Shown here: positions 27,867-35,908 of the stretch, piece after piece
Numbering within the stretch: position 1 is the first letter of the stretch
Layout: every line of letters starts with the position of its first letter
Assembly (NCBI GenBank): GCA_002691145.1
Contig: NZHE01000014.1
Location: forward strand, 8,236 to 72,235
Direction of reading: 5' to 3'
Origin: Rickettsiales bacterium
GTDB lineage: Bacteria; Pseudomonadota; Alphaproteobacteria; Methylaequorales; Methylaequoraceae
Length of the DNA stretch: 64,000 nt
The notes under the pieces: generated by a model
Databases searched by the model: none
Seen by the model: only the letters and a program-made list of their open reading frames with translations
What the model was told of the DNA's origin: nothing
Made by a program: the position numbers and the translations under genes

Positions 27867-28283
27867 ATGTCATTAAAAGGAACAAAAACTGAAGATAATT
27901 TAAAAGAAGCATTTGCGGGTGAATCGCAAGCAAACAGGAGATACTTATATTTCGCGCAAAAAGCTGATATTGAAGGTCATAACGATGTTGCTGCTGTATT
28001 TAGATCGACAGCTGAAGGAGAAACTGGTCATGCTCACGGTCATCTTGAATTTCTTGAAGAAGTTGGAGATCCTGCTACTGGTGAACCAATTGGAAAAACA
28101 GAAGATAACTTAAAGGCTGCGGTTGCTGGAGAAACACATGAGTATACTGATATGTATCCTGGAATGGCGAAAACAGCAAGGGAAGAAGGTTTTGATGAAA
28201 TAGCTGATTGGTTTGAAACCTTAGCTAAAGCAGAAAAATCTCATGCAGGGAAGTTTCAGAGAACACTCGACGATATTAAATAA
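27867..28283 (+). CDS. rbr: Rubrerythrin without rubredoxin domain (erythrin-type di-iron protein)
   Basis: 138 residues forming a four-helix di-iron domain with paired E-x-x-H ligand motifs (E-G-E-T-G-H and A-E-K-S-H) and further carboxylates in the helices. The rubredoxin-like FeCys4 tail of classical rubrerythrin is absent. Such short forms reduce hydrogen peroxide or handle iron, with electrons from a separate partner. The ATG at 27867 is preferred over 27843 because it has AAGGAG six bases upstream and because 27843 overlaps the -10 box. It heads an operon with an Fe-S protein and a DUF3501 protein, probably under Irr control. Confidence 0.93.
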   Translation: MSLKGTKTEDNLKEAFAGESQANRRYLYFAQKADIEGHNDVAAVFRSTAEGETGHAHGHLEFLEEVGDPATGEPIGKTEDNLKAAVAGETHEYTDMYPGMAKTAREEGFDEIADWFETLAKAEKSHAGKFQRTLDDIK

Positions 28284-28306
28284 ATACTTAAATTTTTATC
28301 ACTGTT

Positions 28307-29650
28307 ATGAGTAACAAGGAAGGTGGGTTGTCTGCTCCAATAAGGCATGCCATTGATTGGAAAAACCCAGATTTTTATAACGAGGAAATTTTAGATGAAG
28401 AGTTAAGACGCGTTTTTGACATTTGTCATGGATGCAGACGTTGCTTTAATTTATGTGAAAGTTTTCCAAAACTTTTTGATTTTATTGATGAATCTGATTC
28501 TGGTGAATTAGATTCTGTCAATAGTAAAGACTTTAAAGAAGTTGTAGACGCGTGTACTCTATGCGATATGTGTTATATGACAAAATGCCCTTACGTACCT
28601 CCGCATGAATTTAATTTAGACTTTCCTCACCTGATGCTTAGATATAGAGCTATGGAGAGAAATAAAAAAAAGAACAGTTTGGTTGATGATCAGTTGAAAG
28701 AAACTGATAGAAATGGCAAGTTTTTCTCAAAATTTTCCAAAGTTGTTAATTGGTCAACCTCAAACAAGAATAAACTTACAAGACCGGTAATGGAAAAATT
28801 TCTCAAAATTGATAAAGAAGCTGAGTTACCTAAATATTATGGTAATACTTTTAAAAATTCCTCGATTCCTCAACCTAAAAAAAAAGATTTTAAAGATAAG
28901 GTCGCCTTATTCCCTACTTGTTTTGTAAATTACAACAACCCAGGTATTGGCGAAATAGTTTTGAAGTTGTTTGAAAAATTAAATGTTAACTCAAAGATTT
29001 TTTATGAGGGTTGTTGTGGAATGCCTCAGCTAGAGAGTGGAGATATAGATGCAGTCTCTAGAAAAGCTACTTCTATATCTTTGGCCGCTAAATCTCTAAT
29101 TGATGAGGGGTATAAGATTATATCTGTTGTTCCTTCTTGCACCTTAATGTTAAAATATGAATGGCCACTCATTTTACCTAATGATAAACATGTGAAATTG
29201 TTATCAGAAAACACTCTGGATATATGTGAATATGTGGTTAATTATTTCAGAACTAATGATGTTGAAAGTGTCATTCCTGAATGGACTAGTGATGATGGCG
29301 TTACAATTCATATATCTTGTCACTCCAGAGCACAAAATATAGGGCAAAAGGCTGCTGAAATGTTAAAGATTATTCCAAGTTTAAAAGTTGACGTTATTGA
29401 GAGGTGTTCCGGACATGGAGGAGCTTGGGGTATAAAAAAAAATAACTTTGAAATGGCATTGAAAGTTGGAAAACCAGTTGCAAGGAAAGTAGTTTCTTAT
29501 AAAAATAAAATACTCGTGTCTGAGTGCCCTTTAGCAGGTGTTCATATTAAACAAGGAATTGAAAAAATTGATAAAAACTTTAAACAAACCGTCTATGGTC
29601 ATCCGATTGAGATAATTGCGAAGGCTCTAGGAATTCAAAGTGAGACTTAA
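28307..29650 (+). CDS. GlpC/HdrD-like Fe-S oxidoreductase (two 4Fe-4S motifs plus two CCG domains)
   Basis: 447 residues. Near the N-terminus are two cysteine clusters, C40-x2-C43-x2-C46-x3-C50 and C83-x2-C86-x2-C89-x4-C94. Two cysteine-rich CCG domains follow (F-Y-E-G-C-C-G-M-P near 234 and E-R-C-S-G-H-G-G-A-W-G near 364). This is the GlpC/heterodisulfide-reductase-D-like layout of cytoplasmic electron-transfer proteins. It follows rubrerythrin by 23 bases and precedes DUF3501 by 2 bases, so it may feed electrons to rubrerythrin. That role is inferred from context; the family has many unassigned members. Confidence 0.8.
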   Translation: MSNKEGGLSAPIRHAIDWKNPDFYNEEILDEELRRVFDICHGCRRCFNLCESFPKLFDFIDESDSGELDSVNSKDFKEVVDACTLCDMCYMTKCPYVPPHEFNLDFPHLMLRYRAMERNKKKNSLVDDQLKETDRNGKFFSKFSKVVNWSTSNKNKLTRPVMEKFLKIDKEAELPKYYGNTFKNSSIPQPKKKDFKDKVALFPTCFVNYNNPGIGEIVLKLFEKLNVNSKIFYEGCCGMPQLESGDIDAVSRKATSISLAAKSLIDEGYKIISVVPSCTLMLKYEWPLILPNDKHVKLLSENTLDICEYVVNYFRTNDVESVIPEWTSDDGVTIHISCHSRAQNIGQKAAEMLKIIPSLKVDVIERCSGHGGAWGIKKNNFEMALKVGKPVARKVVSYKNKILVSECPLAGVHIKQGIEKIDKNFKQTVYGHPIEIIAKALGIQSET

Positions 29651-29652
29651 TT

Positions 29653-30246
29653 ATGGAAAAAAATGTTATTGAAGAAAAAGATGTTATTGACGTTGAAGCT
29701 TATATAAAAATAAGAAAACAAAATAAAGAAAAAGTAAAAAGTATAAAAGAAAAAAGAAGAGTTATGGTTGGACCACATGCCACTTTTTATTTTGAGAATT
29801 TTGAAACAATGCTTTATCAGGTACAAGAAATGATATACATAGAAAGAGGTGGAAGGGAACAACTTTTAGATGAACTAGAAGCCTACAATCCGATGATACC
29901 TAAAGGAAAAAATCTATCTGCGACACTAATGTTTGAGATTGATAATCAAAAAAAAAGAAAAGAATTTTTAAATTCAATTGGAGGAATTGAGCACAAAATT
30001 TTTATAGAAATTAATAACAAAGAGAAAGTGTTTGCGATTCCTGAGGGTGATACAGAAAGAACTGATGATTCAGGTAAAGCTTCATCGGTACATTTTATAC
30101 ACTTTAACTTTACAGATGATCAGATAAAAGAATTTCTAAATGCTACTTCAAAAATTACAATTGGCTTTGAACATACAGAATATAATCATCTAACCTTGTT
30201 ATCGGAACAAAATAGAAACTCTCTGGCAGATGATTTCCAAACTTAA
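29653..30246 (+). CDS. DUF3501 family protein
   Basis: 197 residues, soluble, no signal peptide. It begins with a charged helix and contains V-G-P-H-A-T-F-Y-F-E-N near 38-48, E-R-G-G near 72 and an alternating strand region ending with a histidine-containing H-F-I-H-F-N-F near 140, features I associate with the DUF3501 family. Its function is unknown. It repeatedly sits with rubrerythrin and an HdrD-like Fe-S protein, so it is probably the third part of a peroxide or iron-handling module. The stop is nested with that of the converging SH3 gene in TTAA (30243-30246). Confidence 0.75.
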   Translation: MEKNVIEEKDVIDVEAYIKIRKQNKEKVKSIKEKRRVMVGPHATFYFENFETMLYQVQEMIYIERGGREQLLDELEAYNPMIPKGKNLSATLMFEIDNQKKRKEFLNSIGGIEHKIFIEINNKEKVFAIPEGDTERTDDSGKASSVHFIHFNFTDDQIKEFLNATSKITIGFEHTEYNHLTLLSEQNRNSLADDFQT

Positions 30247-30708
30247 AATATTTCATCTGCCGATGATCCCCAAAAGTCTTCTTTTCTAATCCAGCCTTTT
30301 TTATTCTTTATCTCAATTTTGCACCAATCTTTTCTACATTTGAGAACATTAAAAATCACTTTTTTTTTTAAGGATCAAAAAGTTTTGGACATTATTATCA
30401 GGTAGAAGTTTTACATAACACTCATCCTTTAAAGTCATTCCATATCTTTTATTGGTTAATTGCGACTTAGCTATCCATCCAATACCACCCTCATAATCTT
30501 CAACCATCTTCCAGTTCTCAAACTCCTTTTTAATTTTCAAAGGTACGCCCACTATTAGAAACTGATAAATTATATCGTATTTTAGACCAGGACCTTTTCT
30601 TACATTCACTTTGTCAAATTTAGTTGACATAAACACTTCTTTTTCTAAAGCATTAATTTGAACTATTGTAAAAATATATATTGTTAGTAGAATAATAGAT
30701 AGTTTCAT
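30243..30708 (-). CDS. Secreted bacterial SH3-domain protein, interrupted by a poly-A frameshift
   Basis: A signal peptide (residues 1-21) is followed by a bacterial SH3 domain with V-N-V-R-K-G-P-G near 35-42 and G-G-I-G-W-I near 74-79. The first frame stops soon after a run of 10 A on the coding strand (30360-30369). In the next frame a second SH3-like end follows with D-W-C-K-I, K-G-W-I and a final F-W-G, ending at 30243. Removing one A joins both into about 154 residues, the usual length of alphaproteobacterial SH3_4-type proteins. Proteins of this type may bind cell wall. The start is 3 bases from the divergent dehydrogenase gene. Confidence 0.8.
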
Positions 30709-30711
30709 AAA

Positions 30712-31695
30712 ATGACAAATTATAAATCATATAATATTCTTTTAACCAGAAAACTTCCAGAATTAATCGAAAGAGATTTATTTGATAAATATAATATTAC
30801 TCAAAATAAAAATGATAAACCCTACAGCTACAAAGAGTTGAAAGCTAAAATTTCTAATGTTGATATTTTAGTTCCGTGTGTTAGCGACACAATAGATGCA
30901 TCCATAATTAGGTCTGCTAAAAACCTAAAACTAATAGCTAACTTTGGTAATGGTGTTGACAACATTGATTTGATCACAGCTAGAGAAAAAAATATTTTGG
31001 TTACCAACACTCCAGAAGTACTTACTGACGACACATCAGATTTAGTGATGACATTAATTTTGATGCTTTGTAGAAAAGTAAAATCTGCAGAACAAAAGCT
31101 ACATTTAGGACATTGGTATGGTTGGGGTCCAAGTATTACAAATGGTGAAAGAGTATTTGGTAAAAATTTAGGTATTATTGGGATGGGTAGAATTGGTAAA
31201 GCTGTAGCAATGAGAGCTAAATCCTTTGGTTTAAAAATTCATTATCATAATAGAAATAAACTAAAAAAGTCTGTTGAAAAAATATATGAAGCTAAATTTT
31301 GGGGCGATCTTAATGAAATGTTAAAAAAAATGGATATAATTTCAATTCATTGCCCATACACTCCAGAGACCTTTCATTTATTATCAAAAAGAAGACTTAA
31401 ATTACTGAAAAAAACAAGTATTATTATAAACACTTCTCGAGGTGAAATTATAGACGAGAACGCTTTGGCTGAATTGCTTAATTCAAAAAAAATCCATGGA
31501 GCAGGTCTTGATGTTTTTGAACATGAACCACAAGTAACACCTACACTGTTAGACGCGCCTAATACAGTTTTACTTCCACATATTAGTTCTGCTACTAAAC
31601 AAGCTAGGCACGCAATGGGACTAAGAGTCTTAAAAAATATTGATGAGTTTACAAAAAATAAAATTCCTAAGGACTTGATAAGAAATTTCCATTAA
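30712..31695 (+). CDS. D-isomer-specific 2-hydroxyacid dehydrogenase (glyoxylate/hydroxypyruvate reductase type)
   Basis: 327 residues. The NAD-binding motif is G-I-I-G-M-G-R-I-G near 154-162. The catalytic Arg is in N-T-S-R-G-E (about 243), Glu in F-E-H-E-P (about 272) and His in L-P-H-I-S-S (about 291). The overall pattern is closest to glyoxylate reductase (GyaR). It reduces glyoxylate or hydroxypyruvate to glycolate or glycerate; the exact substrate is not fixed by sequence. Its stop nests with that of the DsrE-like gene (TTAA at 31692-31695). Confidence 0.88.
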   Translation: MTNYKSYNILLTRKLPELIERDLFDKYNITQNKNDKPYSYKELKAKISNVDILVPCVSDTIDASIIRSAKNLKLIANFGNGVDNIDLITAREKNILVTNTPEVLTDDTSDLVMTLILMLCRKVKSAEQKLHLGHWYGWGPSITNGERVFGKNLGIIGMGRIGKAVAMRAKSFGLKIHYHNRNKLKKSVEKIYEAKFWGDLNEMLKKMDIISIHCPYTPETFHLLSKRRLKLLKKTSIIINTSRGEIIDENALAELLNSKKIHGAGLDVFEHEPQVTPTLLDAPNTVLLPHISSATKQARHAMGLRVLKNIDEFTKNKIPKDLIRNFH

Positions 31696-32096
31696 ATGAA
31701 AATTATGGTATTTTTTTGATTGTTTTTCTCAGTAAAAATGTATGTCAGATTTTCAGATTCAACTTTCATTCCTTTTAAAAACTCAATAGGTTCAGAAATA
31801 AGTTCATCTATCATTGAGCAATATGAAAAATTAATTTTAAGTTCTATCGATGATGCAATGAGTTCTTCAAATGAAACTAAATTGGAATTGAATTTTTTGT
31901 CTAAAATGGTGTTATCATGAGTATTATTACTATAATTTTGATCTTTAAACTTAATTTTTTTTGCAATATACTTTATTGCTCTACCAGCAAAAAAAATTAC
32001 AACTTTTTTATTTAGCGCTGCAGCAGTCGTTGCCATACAAAATGCATAATAAATTTTTTCAAAGTTTTCAGAATTTAAAACAAATATAGTTTTCAT
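31692..32096 (-). CDS. DsrE-like protein
   Basis: 134 residues with a small alpha/beta fold. A leading strand (T-I-F-V-L-N-S) is followed by the helix A-M-A-T-T-A-A-A-L, the strand V-V-I-F-F-A-G, and a later conserved-type cysteine in I-N-F-S-Y-C-S-M (about residue 92), all characteristic of the DsrE/DsrF-like family. Members carry or transfer sulfur, or have unknown roles. The start overlaps the stop of the E1-like gene by 4 bases, so it is the last gene of the ubiE-coaBC-dut-Rrf2-cysK-E1 run and likely belongs to a sulfur module. Confidence 0.68.
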   Translation of the reverse strand: MKTIFVLNSENFEKIYYAFCMATTAAALNKKVVIFFAGRAIKYIAKKIKFKDQNYSNNTHDNTILDKKFNSNLVSFEELIASSIELKINFSYCSMIDELISEPIEFLKGMKVESENLTYIFTEKNNQKNTIIFI

Positions 32097-32866
32097 AATT
32101 TATGATTACAAACTTTACAATTTGAATCTTTTTCATAATTAAAAATATTATATACGTCATTTAAAGTATCATGCACATGAAAAGTAGAAAAAAGTTTTTC
32201 ATTGCAATTTATGATCACTTTTATAGTAGATATGGCCTGCAATACCCCTCCTAACCCTGCAACAGGTGACAATACTCCAAGTTCATCACAGTTATTAATC
32301 TGATGGATTTTTTTATCTTCTGGAAAAATACATCTGTAACATGGGTATAGATTTTTATACCAAGGTTTTAAAATAAATAGTTGAACATCAAAACCCTGAA
32401 TCGCAGCTGTTATTAAGATCTTATTTTCAGAATAACATTCATCATTAATTAAATATCGTGATTTAAAGTTATCAGTACAATCTAAAACTATCTTATAATC
32501 TTCAAATATTTTTTTGATATTTTTTTTTGATATTTTTTCTTCAAACACCTTTAGCTCAGTTTTACTATTAATAGTTTTGATTTTTTTTTTTGCAATTTGT
32601 ACCTTAGATTTACCAATTTCTTTCTCGGTAAAAAGTATTTGTCTACTAAGATTACTAAGTGAAATTGAATCAAAATCGACAACTCCGATTTTTCCTATAC
32701 CGCTCATGCTCAAATATGTTAATGCTGCTGTACCAAGTCCACCACATCCAATAACTAAAACTGATGAATTCAAAAGCGCTAGTTGACCTTCAAGTCCGAG
32801 CTCATCAATTAAAATTTGTCTGGAATATCTTTCAACTTGAACTTCGTCTAAGTTTTTATTCTTCAT
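32093..32866 (-). CDS. MoeB/ThiF/HesA-type E1-like adenylyltransferase
   Basis: 257 residues. The nucleotide-binding motif V-I-G-C-G-G-L-G lies near 39-46. D-F-D-S-I near 64, the adenylation arginine in S-R-Q-I-L-F near 74 and the conserved D-C-T-D-N-F near 131 follow. Two cysteine pairs (C-Y-R-C and C-K-V-C near the end) form the usual zinc site. Such enzymes adenylate the C-terminus of a ubiquitin-like sulfur carrier (MoaD, ThiS, CysO). No rhodanese domain is attached. It sits 5 bases after cysK, suggesting thiocarboxylate-dependent cysteine or cofactor synthesis. A coding run of 11 A (32581-32591) is in frame. Confidence 0.87.
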   Translation of the reverse strand: MKNKNLDEVQVERYSRQILIDELGLEGQLALLNSSVLVIGCGGLGTAALTYLSMSGIGKIGVVDFDSISLSNLSRQILFTEKEIGKSKVQIAKKKIKTINSKTELKVFEEKISKKNIKKIFEDYKIVLDCTDNFKSRYLINDECYSENKILITAAIQGFDVQLFILKPWYKNLYPCYRCIFPEDKKIHQINNCDELGVLSPVAGLGGVLQAISTIKVIINCNEKLFSTFHVHDTLNDVYNIFNYEKDSNCKVCNHKL

Positions 32867-32871
32867 AGTCC

Positions 32872-33816
32872 TTAAACCTCAGAAAATAAGTCTGTGGATA
32901 AATATCTTTCAGCAAAAGAGGGAATAATCACCACTGTATTCTTATTTTTCATTACTTTACTTTCATTGATTTCTACAGCTGCAGCAAGAGCTGCACCAGA
33001 AGATATTCCAGATGGTATTCCTTCTAACTTTGCAAGTAGTCTCGAAAATTCAAAAGCTGTATTGCTATTGATTGATAGAATTACGTCAATAAGTTTTAAA
33101 TCGAGATTTTCAGGAATAAATCCTGCCCCTATACCTTGTATCAAATGAGGCCCAACTTCTCCTCCGCTTAATACTGGTGAATCCTCTGGCTCAACAGCAA
33201 AAATTTTTATTTTTTTTTTTTTTTTAAGAAAATTTGCTTTTCCAGTAAGAGTTCCACCAGTGCCGACACCACAAACCAAAGCGTCAATTTTTCCATTTGT
33301 ATCTTCCCACAGTTCTTTCGCAGTAGTTTCAAAATGCATTTTAGGATTTGCCTTATTATTAAATTGCTCTAAAATTAAACTATTTTTAAACTCTTTTTGT
33401 AATTCTTTCGCTTTATTTATAGCACCTTTCATTCCATCTTTGCCAGGTGTCATAATAATTTTTGCCCCCAAGAATGAAAGCATTTTTTTTCTTTCCACAG
33501 ACATTGTATCTGGCATTGTAAGAATTAAGTTATAGCCTTTTGATGCACAAATAAATGCTAAGGAGATCCCAGTATTTCCAGAGGTTGGTTCTATAATTAT
33601 TGTATTTGAGTCTATCAAACCTTTTTCTTCTGCATCATTAATCATTGCAATACCTATCCTATCTTTAACAGACGACAAAGGATTAAAAAACTCCAATTTT
33701 CCCAATATATTTCCTTGAAGATTAAAATATTTTTTAACTTTATTAAGTCTTACTAAAGGTGTGTTTCCAATTGTTTCAAGTATGGAATTGAATATTTTTT
33801 TTTTTTTAAATGACAA
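32872..33816 (-). CDS. cysK: CysK, cysteine synthase (O-acetylserine sulfhydrylase)
   Basis: 314 residues, a PLP-dependent type II enzyme. The PLP lysine is in SSVKDRIG near residue 50, with T-S-G-N-T-G near 77-82, G-T-G-G-T near 184-188 and the CysK-type C-terminus with E-R-Y-L-S-T. It makes cysteine from O-acetylserine and sulfide or another sulfur donor. Remarkably the coding strand contains a run of 16 A (33210-33225) and another of 13 A near the start (33795-33807), and both are in frame. The start overlaps the Rrf2 gene by 11 bases. Confidence 0.95.
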   Translation of the reverse strand: MSFKKKKIFNSILETIGNTPLVRLNKVKKYFNLQGNILGKLEFFNPLSSVKDRIGIAMINDAEEKGLIDSNTIIIEPTSGNTGISLAFICASKGYNLILTMPDTMSVERKKMLSFLGAKIIMTPGKDGMKGAINKAKELQKEFKNSLILEQFNNKANPKMHFETTAKELWEDTNGKIDALVCGVGTGGTLTGKANFLKKKKKIKIFAVEPEDSPVLSGGEVGPHLIQGIGAGFIPENLDLKLIDVILSINSNTAFEFSRLLAKLEGIPSGISSGAALAAAVEINESKVMKNKNTVVIIPSFAERYLSTDLFSEV

Positions 33817-34258
33817 AATCTATCTGCTCCACGGCTTTTTTTTTTGAAGTATTTGCGTTAATTTTTTTATATATATCTTCTACTGTGATTTTTTCTAATG
33901 AATTATAACAAGATCTTGTTATTTTGATAATAAGAGGGTTAATTGCTTTTTTTGAAACTTCAGAGACCATTAATTTATTTTTAATTGAATTGAATGAATT
34001 TTCTTCGACTGAATTAACTATTTGGGACAAGTTAATTTTTCTTCTCTCTTTTGCAAGTCTATATCCCCCCTTTGGCCCTCTAGAACCAATTAAAATGTTA
34101 TGCTTAACTAAATTTTGCAGGGTTTGTTCAAGATATCTTTTAGGGATTCCCTGTCTTTTTGCAATATCAAGATTCTGCACAGGATTAATACCTGAATGAC
34201 AAGCAACATCAACAACTGCTTCGATTGCATATATTACTTTTTTAGAAATCTTAAACAA
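33806..34258 (-). CDS. Rrf2-family transcriptional regulator (CymR/IscR-like)
   Basis: 150 residues. An N-terminal winged helix has I-P-K-R-Y-L-E-Q-T-L-Q-N-L as recognition helix (about 38-50) and the family wing R-G-P-K-G-G-Y-R-L-A (about 59-68). The three-cysteine cluster motif of IscR is absent; single cysteines remain near 20 and 116. It directly precedes and overlaps cysK, like the CymR-cysteine synthase link in Gram-positive bacteria, so a cysteine or sulfur-status regulator is the likeliest role. Its C-terminal third is poorly conserved. Confidence 0.85.
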   Translation of the reverse strand: MFKISKKVIYAIEAVVDVACHSGINPVQNLDIAKRQGIPKRYLEQTLQNLVKHNILIGSRGPKGGYRLAKERRKINLSQIVNSVEENSFNSIKNKLMVSEVSKKAINPLIIKITRSCYNSLEKITVEDIYKKINANTSKKKAVEQIDFVI

Positions 34259-34268
34259 TTACCAATAC

Positions 34269-34715
34269 CTATTTTAATCCTGTTGAACCAAACCCACCCT
34301 CACCTCGATTAGTTTCAGATAATTTATTTACTTTTGTGACCTTAAATTTAGGTAGTTCTTGAAATATGATTTGAGCAATTCTCATTCCTTTTTCAATTGA
34401 AAAACTTTTAAGACCATGATTGATGAGTATAACCTTAACTTCTCCCCTGTAGTCTGAATCTATTGTTCCAGGTGAATTAAGAACTGTAATAGAATTTTTT
34501 AATGCTAGTCCTGAGCGCGGTCTGACTTGAGCCTCAAAATTGCTTGGAAGTTGCAAACAAAAACCACACGGCACTAATACTGAATTAGATGGTTTGATTG
34601 TTATTTTTTTTTTTATCGCGGCAACTAAATCAAAACCCGCGCTTCCAATTGTAGCTCTTTTAAATTGATACAGTTCATTAAATTCATTTAAAACTTTTAT
34701 AAAAATTTCATTCAT
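34269..34715 (-). CDS. dut: Dut, deoxyuridine 5'-triphosphate nucleotidohydrolase
   Basis: 148 residues with the five trimeric dUTPase motifs: A-G-F-D-L (about 26-30), P-R-S-G-L-A (about 66-71), G-T-I-D-S-D-Y-R-G-E (about 82-91), R-I-A-Q-I (about 110) and the C-terminal R-G-E-G-G-F-G-S-T-G. It hydrolyses dUTP to dUMP, keeping uracil out of DNA. The start overlaps the coaBC stop by 8 bases, the usual coaBC-dut arrangement. A coding run of 11 A (34604-34614) is in frame. Confidence 0.97.
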   Translation of the reverse strand: MNEIFIKVLNEFNELYQFKRATIGSAGFDLVAAIKKKITIKPSNSVLVPCGFCLQLPSNFEAQVRPRSGLALKNSITVLNSPGTIDSDYRGEVKVILINHGLKSFSIEKGMRIAQIIFQELPKFKVTKVNKLSETNRGEGGFGSTGLK

Positions 34716-35907
34716 TTTTAAAAAAAATTGATATTTCTTTTACAAGCCTTTTTGCGATATTTGATTTGCTAAGCGTAGGCCATTTTATTACTTTTCCATT
34801 TTTAATCAATATTATTTTATTCTTTGAATCACCAAAACCTTTTTTTTCAGATACTAAATTTCCTAGCATCCAGTCACATTTTTTATTTGCTCTTTTGTTA
34901 AGTGTATTTTTCAACAGATTATTTGTTTCTGCTGCGAAACCAACTACAAGTTTTGGTTTTTTACGTGAATTAGAGATAGTCTTTAAAACATCAATATTTT
35001 CTCGAAGATCAAGATTAAGTTCACTTTTTTTTTTGATTTTCTTGGAACTTATTTTTTCTACTTTCCAATCCGAAATTGCTGCAGCTGAAATAAAAATATC
35101 AGAAGGTAAATTCTTACTTACTTCTTTATAAAACTCGTTTCCGGTTTTAACTCTCACAAAGTCTACCCCTTCAGGAATACTAATATTTGTTGGTCCGCTT
35201 ATCAGCTTTGTCTGAACTCCTGCTTTAGATAGAGCTTTTGCAATCTCATAACCTTGTATGCCCGTTGAAAAATTACTCAAGAATCTAGTTGGATCAATAT
35301 TTTCTACTGACGGTCCACTTGTTACAATAGCCTTTTTTCCCTTAAGAGCTGTTTCGCTAAGATAAAAGTAATTATTAATATTCTCAAATATCTCATTTAC
35401 TTCCATAAGCTTTCCTTGACCAAAATCTCCACAAGCAAGTTTTCCATAATTTGGGCTCAAAATTTTAATTCCTCTTTTTTTTAAAATTTTAATATTGTCA
35501 GAAACGGCTTTATTTTTCCACATATTAGTATTCATTGCAGGTGCTACAAAAACAGGGGATTTTGAACTTAAAATAAGGTTGCTTGCTAGGTCATCTGCAA
35601 TTCCATTGGCCATTTTTCCAATAAAGTTTGCAGTAGCAGGAACAACCAATACAATGTCCTTAGATTTACTTAAATCAATATGACTCATTTTATTTTTTGC
35701 ATTTAAGAGAAATAGTTCTTTATGAATTTTTTTACCAAGAAGACTGTTAAATGATATTTCTGAAACAAATTTAAAAGTATTTTTAGTCACGACACATTCT
35801 AAATTATAATTATTCTTTATGAATAACCTTATTAAATCAAGCGATTTATAAGACGCTATACCCCCAGTGATAATCAAGAGAATATTTTTTTTAATACTTT
35901 GTTCCAA
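34708..35907 (-). CDS. coaBC: CoaBC, phosphopantothenoylcysteine decarboxylase/synthetase
   Basis: 399 residues, a bifunctional coenzyme A enzyme. The N-terminal flavoprotein CoaC half (about 1-180) has G-G-I-A-S-Y-K-S, P-A-M-N-T-N-M-W and the substrate-flap cysteine in L-A-C-G-D-F-G. The C-terminal CoaB half (about 190-399) has V-T-S-G-P-S-V-E-N-I-D-P near 196 and the A-A-A-I-S-D-W-K segment near 277-284. It converts 4'-phosphopantothenate and cysteine to 4'-phosphopantetheine. It follows ubiE by one base; the ubiB gene often found between them is absent. Confidence 0.96.
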   Translation of the reverse strand: MEQSIKKNILLIITGGIASYKSLDLIRLFIKNNYNLECVVTKNTFKFVSEISFNSLLGKKIHKELFLLNAKNKMSHIDLSKSKDIVLVVPATANFIGKMANGIADDLASNLILSSKSPVFVAPAMNTNMWKNKAVSDNIKILKKRGIKILSPNYGKLACGDFGQGKLMEVNEIFENINNYFYLSETALKGKKAIVTSGPSVENIDPTRFLSNFSTGIQGYEIAKALSKAGVQTKLISGPTNISIPEGVDFVRVKTGNEFYKEVSKNLPSDIFISAAAISDWKVEKISSKKIKKKSELNLDLRENIDVLKTISNSRKKPKLVVGFAAETNNLLKNTLNKRANKKCDWMLGNLVSEKKGFGDSKNKIILIKNGKVIKWPTLSKSNIAKRLVKEISIFFKNE

Positions 35908-35908
35908 G

